Shown here: in pieces, positions 1 through 6,286 of the stretch | Numbering within the stretch: the stretch's first letter is position 1 | Layout: each line of letters begins with the position of its first letter | Source: an uncultured Eubacteriales bacterium | Lineage (GTDB): Bacteria > Bacillota > Clostridia > Peptostreptococcales > Anaerovoracaceae | Direction: 5' to 3' | Assembly: GCA_900553025.1 (NCBI GenBank) | Contig: USBT01000016.1 | Span: 1-24,684, forward strand | Length of the DNA stretch: 24,684 bases | Notes under the pieces: generated by a model | The model's database searches: none | The model's input: the letters and a program-made list of their open reading frames with translations, nothing else | What the model was told of the DNA's origin: nothing | Program-made: the position numbers and the translations under genes

Positions 1-119
1 TTAGATACTTTATCCTTACTCATTACAGCATTAACAATCAACTGGCACTCTTTTGTTTTTGTTTTATATTTTGCCATCTCTATTTTCTTCTTTCTTTTTT
101 TCAACCATTCCTCTAACAT
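1..119 (-). CDS. Partial small hypothetical protein, C-terminus outside window
   Basis: An open frame on the minus strand runs from an ATG at 119 off the left edge (39 codons visible). The peptide is very basic, beginning MLEEWLKKRKKK, with a second possible start 14 codons in (MAKYKTKTKECQ, ATG at 77). Neither start has a strong Shine-Dalgarno; the inner one has a purine-rich AGAAGAAAATAGAG stretch upstream. I do not recognise the family. It is divergent from the decayed integrase, so it may belong to the same old mobile element, for example as a small DNA-binding protein, but that is inference. It could also be a chance frame. Confidence 0.3.
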   Translation of the reverse strand, partial: MLEEWLKKRKKKIEMAKYKTKTKECQLIVNAVMSKDKVS

Positions 120-252
120 TTATTTATGAAATATGATATTTTCGTAGAGTATCCCACTTTACGAATCACTATATATACTGTTTTCGACATTATATATGTT
201 AAGTTTACCTATTAATTGGCTTTTCGTCAATGAGGCAATGGTAAAATGGCAG

Positions 253-331
253 CAAAATAATAGTCAAATGAACAATATTTTCAAATAAATCTATTAGAAA
301 TTTACTATAAGCCGTCAAAATAATAGTCAAA
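253..331. repeat. Pair of 16-bp direct repeats upstream of the integrase remnant
   Basis: CAAAATAATAGTCAAA occurs exactly at 253-268 and again at 316-331, 63 bp apart. A separate 10-mer, GAGGCAATGG, also occurs twice, at 232-241 and 339-348, the second overlapping the integrase ribosome-binding site. Repeats just upstream of a tyrosine integrase are typical of arm-type integrase or excisionase binding sites. That function is inferred from position only. The rest of 120-351 is AT-rich and holds no gene I can support. Confidence 0.45.
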
Positions 332-351
332 GCGAAAGGAGGCAATGGCTT

Positions 352-1325
352 ATGCCAAAAAAATGCGAAAATATTTACAGAAGAAAAGACGGCAGATGGG
401 AAGGGCGCTTATATTAAGTCTAGTACTTATACCGGGAAAATAATATATGGATATGTATACGCAAAAACATATCGGAAAATCAAAATTAAATTGAACGAAA
501 AATATTTACCGTATTCTTCTCAAGTTATAAAAAAGAGGCAAATTTATTTTCCGAACTTACCACAGAATGGTTTGAAAGTATTAAATTACATACAAAGTTT
601 TCTACACAAAATAAGTATTACAACGTGCTTAAGAACTATATTCTTACGGAATTTGGCAGTAAATCCTTTGATAGAATAACACATGAATTCATAGATGAGC
701 ACTGCAAATTTTTCTTGGAATCCGGAGGAAAAAATGGAACAGGATTATTAGCTAAAACAGTAAGTGATATTTTATCCACAATTCGAAATATTAAAAAATT
801 TGCAAATGAAAAGGGAATCTGCATTTCTTATGATGCCAATGCTATTCAGATAAAACAAAACGCTAAATCTATGAGAGTTTTAAATAAAACATAGCAAACC
901 CAATTATGCAAATATATATTCGAAAAACCTGAGCCATCTAATATCGGCATTCTTGTATGTTTATTTACATGAGTACGCATTGGTGAAATCTGTGCTTTAC
1001 TTTGGGAATATATTTCATTCTCAGATCTGTCAATATATATATTCATCGTACCCTACAAAGAGTTCAAACTCAGCAGGAACAAGGAGCAAAAACAAAAGTT
1101 ATTGTTACTAGACCTAAAAGTAATTGTTCCATAAGAACAATTCAATTAAATGATGAAATATCTAAAATTCTTGCTTCAAGTCAAAAGTCATCACCAGGCT
1201 ATTTATTAACTAATGATGATTTTAAATTTATCGAACCGAGAACGATACAAAATAAGTTTAAAAAGTTCTAAAATCAGCTGGTATAGCTGATGCTAATTTT
1301 CATGCTTTAAGGCATTCCCATGCCA
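352..1325 (+). pseudogene. Tyrosine recombinase/integrase, decayed N-terminal and core part
   Basis: The gene starts at ATG 352 after an AAAGGAGG ribosome-binding site with MPKKCENIYRRKDGRWEGR, a common N-terminus of Firmicute element integrases, and breaks after 20 codons. Frames can be chained: a shift near 405-412 continues as YIKSSTYTGKIIYGYVYAK, another near 560-600 leads to LKNYILTEFGSKSFDRITHEF (core-binding domain, about 625-890), then a TAG at 892-894. CLFT-stop-VRIGEICALLW near 955-1005 has a TGA just before the catalytic Arg motif. The frame resumes through RTIQLNDEISKIL, shifts near 1268, and ends at FHALRHSHA (the HxxR box), where coding similarity stops at 1324-1325. The remaining C-terminus is found at 5781-5940. 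It cannot make a working integrase. Each indel position is approximate. Confidence 0.85.
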
Positions 1326-1342
1326 GTATTTTTCATTCATTT

Positions 1343-1400
1343 TAAAGATGTTTTATGTTAGTTTTATTACTTATTTAGGCCAAAATTTGAAACATCTTTA
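1343..1400. repeat. 11-bp inverted repeat near the left end of the insert
   Basis: TAAAGATGTTT at 1343-1353 is mirrored exactly by AAACATCTTTA at 1390-1400, with a 36-bp spacer. It lies 17 bp inside the left boundary of the inserted cassette, in non-coding AT-rich DNA. It could be a recombinase-binding arrangement or a long-loop hairpin; the function is not known. Between 1400 and 1530 I see no gene, only one TTTGTCGTC motif at 1444-1452. Confidence 0.4.
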
Positions 1401-1524
1401 TGATTTTTCTTTCAAATTAGGTAAAAATACCGTCAAATAGTATTTTGTCGTCAGCTTTATGTAAGCGAGTAAGCTTTTGCTAAAATCATGAAATCGTTTT
1501 TTCCCAAGTTTAGCATTTTATCAC

Positions 1525-1563
1525 ATGGAAAAGAGGGTTATACAATCGTCAATTGTACAACCC
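1525..1563 (-). terminator. Rho-independent terminator after the protease gene
   Basis: On the minus strand a 12-bp stem (GGGTTGTACAAT / ATTGTATAACCC, one G-U pair) with a 5-nt TGACG loop at 1535-1563 begins 8 nt past the protease stop codon. It is followed by CTCTTTTCC, a short T tract. It closes the DUF1413-AAA-S8 operon. Confidence 0.6.
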
Positions 1564-1570
1564 CCACACT

Positions 1571-2506
1571 TTACTTTTGGTTATTTCTAGTATCGTCGGG
1601 CATTTCAACCTCAATCTCATCGTTTTCAATAGCCAGTTCAATCTCTGTTTTTATTGGTTCGTAAATAGGAATATCTTGATTAATCGCCTCAAAGCTAACA
1701 GCAAGCGTATATTTTGCTTTAAATAGACCACCCCATCCTTTATGCCCTATAACCGCAATGCAGAAGGCATCACTCAATTGATTGGATTTTATTATACACC
1801 AATCCTTTTGCAAAGTACCATTTTTACGGGAATACTTATCAGCCATCCCTCGATTCGTAGCTTCACCTATTACCCAATTGAAATCTCCATCATCTTCAAT
1901 GACCGAACCAGTTTCAAAAATACGCCGTGCAAATACTTCTGCTTTCTCACCAATTCTGCTGCACTGCCAATTTAACCAAGTTGACAAATAACCCTTTATG
2001 TATCGGCGTGTACGCCTAGGATTTGCCGCATAAGAAAGTGTTACTTCAACTAAAATATCATAATCTTCGCCAACTCTAGACAGTTCTTCTGGAATTGGAA
2101 TGCGAAAAATATGTGCCTCATCGTCTCCTAACTCTAAGAGAGATGGTGTTATCAAAGTTACTCGATAATCATTATTATGAGTTGCCCGTTCAACATCTGG
2201 AATACCGTAGCCTATTTTGCGTAAGGTAGAAATACATTGCTCTTTGCTAAATTCACTGATTTGCTTAGGCCATCGCGCTGATTGTACGATAAGAGCCCTA
2301 TATAATAAAGCAGGAGAGTCAGGTAAAGTTTTTTCAATTTGCGATGCAATATAAGTAACCTTTGGAGTTGCAAAGGATGTACCAATTTCATCAGATGAAA
2401 AAGCTGGACCTTCTGGTGATTTCCGAATTAATTCAGGACACACTTCTGGTGGCATTGTGAGTTGTGGCGGGACACTTCCTTTATTATACGCATGTGTAAC
2501 CACCAT
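1571..2506 (-). CDS. S8 (subtilisin-like) protease, C-terminal part with catalytic Ser (frame-split)
   Basis: This 311-residue frame carries the nucleophile motif of the subtilases, GTSFATPK, with Ser at residue 44, followed by about 265 residues of C-terminal domain of the kind found in large IetS-like proteases. It lacks the Asp and His of the triad, which are in the upstream frame at 2484-4136. The two frames overlap by 23 bp. Removing one base (the T read on the minus strand at about 2498) gives a continuous protein reading VVEYGG-THAYNKGSVPP. An ATG at 2506 has an SD-like GAGGTGG 6 nt upstream, so re-initiation as a separate polypeptide is conceivable. The options are a loss-of-function indel, a sequencing error, or a split or recoded protease. 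Taken alone it is not an active enzyme. Confidence 0.75.
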   Translation of the reverse strand: MVVTHAYNKGSVPPQLTMPPEVCPELIRKSPEGPAFSSDEIGTSFATPKVTYIASQIEKTLPDSPALLYRALIVQSARWPKQISEFSKEQCISTLRKIGYGIPDVERATHNNDYRVTLITPSLLELGDDEAHIFRIPIPEELSRVGEDYDILVEVTLSYAANPRRTRRYIKGYLSTWLNWQCSRIGEKAEVFARRIFETGSVIEDDGDFNWVIGEATNRGMADKYSRKNGTLQKDWCIIKSNQLSDAFCIAVIGHKGWGGLFKAKYTLAVSFEAINQDIPIYEPIKTEIELAIENDEIEVEMPDDTRNNQK

Positions 2507-4136
2507 ATTCTACCACCTCTGGCTTTAGAACATCCCAAATACCTGGTCCAGAACGAGAAAAGGACGACGATTCCATCTTTTTTCCTAATGCAATAAGATC
2601 ATCCGTTTCAAAATCAGTTGCTGATACAGAACCAACTGTAAGCGCTTGTAAACTTTGTGCAGGATTTGATATTCTACATAATTCTCTATCAAGGTACAAT
2701 GGATAAGGATAACCCGCTTGCCAATAAGCGGATATTATATCGGGTGAAATATTTCCTGCTGCTTGAATAAACAAAACATCATTTTCATAAGATTCGCTAT
2801 CAATTTGAGCGGCCCAAGAAGTCATATGTTTCATTTCGCAAGATTTATTGCTACCTATTGAATGATTAAATATTTTTGATGGAACAGTATTTTCGTTATG
2901 ATATTTTTGAACCGCTATTGATATTGCCTTGGGTGGATATATGCTTTCAGGCATACTATTATTTTCATCTAAGACTCTCATATTGCGAATCCAACAAGGA
3001 AGGTGGTAAGTGCCTTCTGTTGGGATTACTCGGGGATACAAAATTGCACCAGCTACTCTTGTTCCATGTCCGCCTCCGCCAACTTCATCGTTTGTACTTG
3101 AATTTTCAGGAATAACACTTATTGATTCATTATTAACAATAGCAAGCGCTAAGTATTTATGTGCTTCTTGTATTCCACTATCCAATATACATACAACCGG
3201 GGCAGATGTAGTAGGAGATTCAATATGCAGATTTTCTGTTAAATCCTCATAGTCAGCACAACTTTCTTCCATATTTATTTCTTCGCTTTCTGAAACTTCA
3301 AAAACATACGCAAAATTCAAGACTAAATCATATAAGCCATTACCAGAGATTTTTAAACGTGCTGAAAAACTATCTGGCAAATTCGACACACCTTGAGAAC
3401 CATCAGCAAGTTCCATAATCCCACCATAATAACCAGTGACAAAATTTTCTAAAATTTCTTCACGCTCCATTTTAAGTTCATCCCATGCCATATAAGCATC
3501 ATTAAACTTTTTTATCCAACGCTGTTCACGAATTGCATAGTGTTCATCATTTTCATTTTTCTCACGGGCAGGACGCTTAGGGAGCTCAATATTACCGCAA
3601 CAACTAATACCAACATCAATTGTATAAATATTATCTGGTAAAATGGTAGACCACTTTTCATAAAGTTCTGATGATAATACTCTTTTTAATCTATCATTAT
3701 CTTCACAAAGAGCATAAATTTTAGCCGGTGAATTACATTTTGCCGTTATATTTGCAATAAAAGCATCAACTTTCTCATTTAGAATAGAGAAATCTACATC
3801 TTCACTCGCAACAATAATAAAACCATCTTCTATTTCACATACGATTTCAAATCCTAAACCACGCAAAAAATCTATGTTTGTAGATGGATCAATTTCTAAT
3901 AAGATAGGAACTCCCATTTCTATTACGGGCAGTTGTCGTTCTATACGATCTGAGCGACGTTCTTTCCAAAAACGAGATAATTCGGTTGAACGGCGTTTCA
4001 TGTAACCACCATGTACAATACGATTTTCCTTATTCCTCAATGTCTTATCTGAGATCGGACCTCTACCGTGTAATTTGGGTTTCCCAGAAAATAAAAGTGG
4101 TAAAGGAAGATGAGTAAACATATTATTTTCAGCCAT
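2484..4136 (-). CDS. S8 (subtilisin-like) protease, N-terminal part with Asp/His (IetS-like, frame-split)
   Basis: This is the third gene of the cassette operon, starting 18 bp after the AAA+ gene with SD AGGGAGG 7 nt before ATG 4136. The first ~310 residues are a non-catalytic N-terminal region typical of IetS-like subtilases. The catalytic domain then shows VCILDSGI (Asp319), GGGGHGTRVAG (His357) and FIQAAGN (oxyanion Asn462). The frame ends in VLKPEVVEYGG followed by four junk codons, just before the Ser motif, which is in the +1 frame at 1571-2506. Joined, the product would be about 850 residues, normal for this family. No signal peptide is visible, so it is probably cytosolic. Known IetAS modules pair such a protease with an AAA+ ATPase and act in plasmid stability or phage defence; that role is inferred here from architecture. 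Confidence 0.8.
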   Translation of the reverse strand: MAENNMFTHLPLPLLFSGKPKLHGRGPISDKTLRNKENRIVHGGYMKRRSTELSRFWKERRSDRIERQLPVIEMGVPILLEIDPSTNIDFLRGLGFEIVCEIEDGFIIVASEDVDFSILNEKVDAFIANITAKCNSPAKIYALCEDNDRLKRVLSSELYEKWSTILPDNIYTIDVGISCCGNIELPKRPAREKNENDEHYAIREQRWIKKFNDAYMAWDELKMEREEILENFVTGYYGGIMELADGSQGVSNLPDSFSARLKISGNGLYDLVLNFAYVFEVSESEEINMEESCADYEDLTENLHIESPTTSAPVVCILDSGIQEAHKYLALAIVNNESISVIPENSSTNDEVGGGGHGTRVAGAILYPRVIPTEGTYHLPCWIRNMRVLDENNSMPESIYPPKAISIAVQKYHNENTVPSKIFNHSIGSNKSCEMKHMTSWAAQIDSESYENDVLFIQAAGNISPDIISAYWQAGYPYPLYLDRELCRISNPAQSLQALTVGSVSATDFETDDLIALGKKMESSSFSRSGPGIWDVLKPEVVEYGGYTCV

Positions 4137-4154
4137 TCATAACCCTCCCTTGCT

Positions 4155-5138
4155 TTAAAATTTGGAACTCTCTTCAATTGCTTTAGTGAAATGATCTTTA
4201 TTCACTTTTTTACATCCAGACAAAACACCAATTTTAGCAGCTCGCTGTGCTGTTAATACGATATTAGCAGCAGAATACCCTTCTAGTTGTTCAGAAATGT
4301 TCGTCATATCTACTTCTGGAGAAACTGGTATGGCAGATAGTGTCATTTCCAATAATCGTTTTCGCTCTTCATTACCTGGAATTGGCATTTCAATAACATC
4401 ATCAAATCGCCGAAAAAGCGCTTCATCAAGCGAAACTTTTAGATTTGTTGTAGCCAAAACCAAACCTGGGGCATCATATTCGTCAAGCAAAGTCAAAAGC
4501 ATATTAACAATTCGTGGAACTTCTCCGACATCTTGTGTTGTAATACGAGACTTTGCTATAAAATCACATTCGTCAAGCAACAAAACAACGGGTTCATTTT
4601 TACAATATTCGAATACCGCCCTTAAGTTTGAAGCCGATTCTCCAAAATATGATGAAAGAAGTGAATCAAAACGAACTTTCAACAATGGCAGTCCCAAGTT
4701 CCAAGCAATTCTCTCCGCGCTTAATGTTTTTCCACATCCTGGTGGTCCATAAAGAAGAATTTTCTTCTTTGGCATAAGATTATATTTTTTTAGTCTTTCG
4801 CGGGCAACATACTCTTGCTCAATTGATAATAGCCTATTTTCAACATTTTCAGGCAAAACCATATGATGTTTCAATTGCTCTCTTGATATATAAGAAGCCA
4901 ATTGTGAATTTGTTCGTTTACTTTTCGGCAAAGAAGATAAACCGTTTTCTGTTTTCTTGCAATCGAATAATGTGTATTTGGGTTTTTCAGTAACAGAGAT
5001 TTTCTCTAAGGCATCTGCAAGTACATTGTGCCCTAATTTTCGTTCTTCTTGTATGATTGTATTGGCAATTTTCTTTAAGGATATTATATCTTCTGTAAAG
5101 ATTGCCTTAAATAATCTTTTTAATAATTCTGCTTTCAT
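4155..5138 (-). CDS. AAA+ ATPase, IetA-like partner of the S8 protease
   Basis: A 327-residue single-domain AAA+ ATPase. Residues 1-120 form a helical N-terminal region. Walker A GPPGCGKT lies at 131-138, Walker B VVLLLDE at 184-190, sensor 1 ATTN at 229-232, and the FRRFD arginine-finger box near 242-246. The small AAA lid with the GYSAANI sensor-2 region starts near 287. All core motifs are intact. I chose ATG 5138 because AAGGAAGG is 7-8 nt upstream; a GTG three codons earlier (5147) overlaps that site. It sits 54 bp after the DUF1413-like gene and 18 bp before the protease gene. In IetAS systems the ATPase is genetically paired with the protease, presumably controlling it or feeding it substrates; this is family knowledge plus inference. 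The protease partner is frame-split here. Confidence 0.85.
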   Translation of the reverse strand: MKAELLKRLFKAIFTEDIISLKKIANTIIQEERKLGHNVLADALEKISVTEKPKYTLFDCKKTENGLSSLPKSKRTNSQLASYISREQLKHHMVLPENVENRLLSIEQEYVARERLKKYNLMPKKKILLYGPPGCGKTLSAERIAWNLGLPLLKVRFDSLLSSYFGESASNLRAVFEYCKNEPVVLLLDECDFIAKSRITTQDVGEVPRIVNMLLTLLDEYDAPGLVLATTNLKVSLDEALFRRFDDVIEMPIPGNEERKRLLEMTLSAIPVSPEVDMTNISEQLEGYSAANIVLTAQRAAKIGVLSGCKKVNKDHFTKAIEESSKF

Positions 5139-5192
5139 TATAAACACCTTCCTTGTAGCGAATTTTCACTGATTTTTTGACAATTCATAAAA

Positions 5193-5435
5193 TCAACAAT
5201 TTTTACATACTCTGTATTTCTGCTGCTTAGAAGAAGTTTTCTCGATTGGACGTAAATAAGTTCCTGATGAATTTACATAATTAAGAAACAATGTACCTAA
5301 TAGCAATCTGTCGCTTCGTGATATTCTATTCCATTCATACCCTTTAAAGAGATCTTTTAGCAAAAAAACTTCATTATTATTTAAATTCAATGTTTCACTT
5401 ATGGCTTGTTCCAAAAGGTCATTAACAGTTTTCAT
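5193..5435 (-). CDS. Small DUF1413-like protein, first gene of the cassette operon
   Basis: An 80-residue protein starting at ATG 5435, with AAGGAGG 5 nt upstream; the frame is open 20 codons further but those lie in the promoter and operator region. The sequence around VFLLKDLFKGYEWNRI and LLLGTLFLNYVN resembles the DUF1413 family of small uncharacterised Firmicute proteins (recognised from memory, not searched). The C-terminus is short, basic and Cys-containing (YRVCKNC). There is no signal peptide or membrane segment. It is the promoter-proximal gene of a three-gene operon with AAA+ ATPase and S8 protease, so it could be a regulator (antitoxin-like or autorepressor), an adaptor, or an unrelated passenger. 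The two palindromes in its leader make a regulatory role attractive, but no HTH is obvious. Confidence 0.65.
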   Translation of the reverse strand: MKTVNDLLEQAISETLNLNNNEVFLLKDLFKGYEWNRISRSDRLLLGTLFLNYVNSSGTYLRPIEKTSSKQQKYRVCKNC

Positions 5436-5446
5436 TTTATCCTCCT

Positions 5447-5508
5447 TGTTGTCGACAACAAAATAAACAACATTGTTTATAGTATAGCAGATTTTCAACA
5501 GTATTCAA
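5447..5508 (-). promoter_or_regulatory. Promoter and two palindromic operator candidates of the cassette operon
   Basis: Minus-strand -35 TTGAAT (5508-5503), 16-bp spacer, -10 TATACT (5486-5481), giving a start site near 5474. Directly downstream of the -10 and over the start site is ATAAACAA-CA-TTGTTTAT (5463-5480), a perfect 8-bp-arm palindrome. Next to it, just upstream of the ribosome-binding site, is TGTTGTCGACAACA (5447-5460), a perfect 14-bp palindrome. Both share TTGTT/AACAA half-sites. The position suits repression of initiation. The repressor is not identified. Confidence 0.65.
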
Positions 5509-5512
5509 GAGG

Positions 5513-5629
5513 CTACATACAAAAACCATCTAATATATTCGTAAAAAGGACGTCCACCTGTAAAAATGAAACGCCCAAGGCAATCAGAGATCCGGCAATG
5601 TACCGGACCGCTGGCGCTATTAGATTTTG
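5513..5629 (-). other. Trace of a decayed hydrophobic small ORF in the right flank of the insert
   Basis: This intergenic stretch, upstream of the cassette promoter, is visibly GC-richer than its surroundings. Read on the minus strand it gives a stop-free 39-codon run with a hydrophobic core (IAGSLIALGVSFLQVDVLF). It has no start codon in frame, but a strong AAGGAGG lies upstream at about 5650 and points to an ATT where an ATG might have been. It looks like the remnant of a one-helix membrane peptide gene, or chance. No family is recognised. Confidence 0.25.
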
Positions 5630-5757
5630 TCGTTAATGAAACAGCCTCCTTTTTTTTCGATAATTTTCTCGTCACATTTCAACTTGGAAAAGGAATTGAA
5701 TGAATGACGACAAACGCTCAAACCTCTTGAAAATAAAGGCTTTTTCCGTTTGTCGTT
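5626..5757. repeat. TTTGTCGTY motifs and inverted repeat near the right end of the insert
   Basis: TTTGTCGTT occurs at 5626-5634 and 5749-5757, and TTTGTCGTC in opposite orientation at 5706-5714. A fourth copy lies at 1444-1452 near the other end of the insert. The last two right-end copies form a 10-bp inverted repeat ACGACAAACG (5707-5716) / CGTTTGTCGT (5747-5756) with a 30-bp spacer, 24 bp from the right boundary. Repeated short motifs at both ends of a mobile block are often recombinase-binding sites. That reading is inference. Confidence 0.4.
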
Positions 5758-5780
5758 ATTATACCGTAACGGCATACTTT

Positions 5781-5940
5781 TGCCACCAGATGTATTGAAT
5801 TAGGATTTGATGTAAAAAGTCTTAGTGAAATTCTCGGTCATGCAACTGTTAATATTACTATGAATCGTTATGTTCATCGCACTTATGAGATGAAAAAGGA
5901 AAACATACAAAAGCTTTCTCTGTTATTAGCCGTCAAATAA
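5781..5940 (+). pseudogene. Tyrosine integrase, C-terminal part with catalytic Tyr
   Basis: The plus-strand frame from GCC at 5782 reads ATRCIELGFDVKSLSEILGH, then NRYVH with the catalytic Tyr codon at 5869-5871, and ends at TAA 5938. This is the canonical end of a phage-type integrase: LGHA supplies the second His box and NRYVH the nucleophile. There is no start codon or ribosome-binding site. It continues exactly where the N-terminal part at 352-1325 stops. No stop or frameshift is seen in these 52 codons, unlike the N-terminal part, which may simply reflect its short length. Confidence 0.85.
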
Positions 5941-6030
5941 ATCGTCACAATACCGTCCCTGTTCTTCCTTGCTCATCTGTTCAAACATATCTGCCATCTC
6001 TTTTTCTCTTGGTGTCAATCGCATATGCAT
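5926..6030 (-). CDS. 34-residue hypothetical protein, convergent with the integrase tail
   Basis: A minus-strand frame from ATG 6030 to TAA 5926 encodes 34 residues (MHMRLTPREKEMADMFEQM then SKEEQGRYCDDLFDG), with GGAGG 8 nt upstream of the ATG. It is charged and probably helical, with no membrane segment. Its last 15 bp overlap the integrase 3' end on the other strand. A TATAAT lies immediately before the ribosome-binding site but is too close to serve as an ordinary -10. The clean SD and compact coding look favour a real small gene, probably part of the old integrative element. The family is not recognised. Confidence 0.45.
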   Translation of the reverse strand: MHMRLTPREKEMADMFEQMSKEEQGRYCDDLFDG

Positions 6031-6120
6031 TTCTTGTTCCTCCGATTATATCCGTTCCTTCAACAACATAACGACAGGAACATCTTAACCTTTATCCGTT
6101 TTTTGTGCAATCATCAATCT

Positions 6121-6160
6121 ATATAGAAAAAATGGGCAATTCCGCACCGGAACTACCCAT
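6121..6160 (-). terminator. lysS: Rho-independent terminator of greA-lysS
   Basis: On the minus strand, 126 nt past the lysS stop, there is a 13-bp stem ATGGGTAGTTCCG / CGGAATTGCCCAT (two G-U pairs) with a 3-nt loop, followed by TTTTTCTAT. It is the strongest terminator in the window. The rest of 6161-6286 holds nothing I can identify. Confidence 0.85.
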
Positions 6161-6286
6161 ATATTTTAAAAATTATGCGATTTTTAAGGCTCTGCACCGT
6201 TCAAGCGCCATTTGGTGTATTTGTATATTTTCAAAGCTTTTTCACAAATGAAATACATCTCGTTTTATAGGGTAAAACGGTACTTC

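Larger units (their letters stand above)
1321..5785. mobile_element. 4.46-kb defence-like cassette inserted in the integrase gene, flanked by TGCCA
   Basis: The integrase reading frame stops at 1324 after HALRHSHA and continues exactly at 5785 as TRCIELGFDVKSL. Deleting 1325-5784 restores a canonical integrase C-terminus. The 5-mer TGCCA is present at 1321-1325 and 5781-5785, consistent with a 5-bp target-site duplication. The block between them (1326-5780) carries three minus-strand genes (DUF1413-like, AAA+ ATPase, split S8 protease) with promoter and terminator, and no transposase, recombinase or IS. I see no convincing terminal inverted repeats at the exact ends, only AGTAT near both outer edges. 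Its mobilisation mechanism is unknown; a trans-acting transposase or illegitimate recombination are both possible. Confidence 0.65.

Noticed and set aside
2484..2506. Programmed +1 frameshift like prfB
   Set aside because: The 0-frame stop is four codons past the shift point and no hungry-codon or CUU-UGA type slippery site is present, so an indel or re-initiation is more likely.
4297..4752. 151-codon plus-strand open frame opposite the AAA+ ATPase gene
   Set aside because: The opposite strand has intact Walker A/B and sensor motifs; the Ser-rich plus-strand product is a shadow.
1326..5780. IS element or composite transposon
   Set aside because: No transposase, no IS copies at the ends and no convincing terminal inverted repeats, so I only call it a cassette with a probable 5-bp duplication.
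6040..6046. TATAAT as -10 of a promoter for the 34-residue ORF
   Set aside because: It abuts the ribosome-binding site, so a transcript starting from it would lack a usable leader, and no good -35 is seen.
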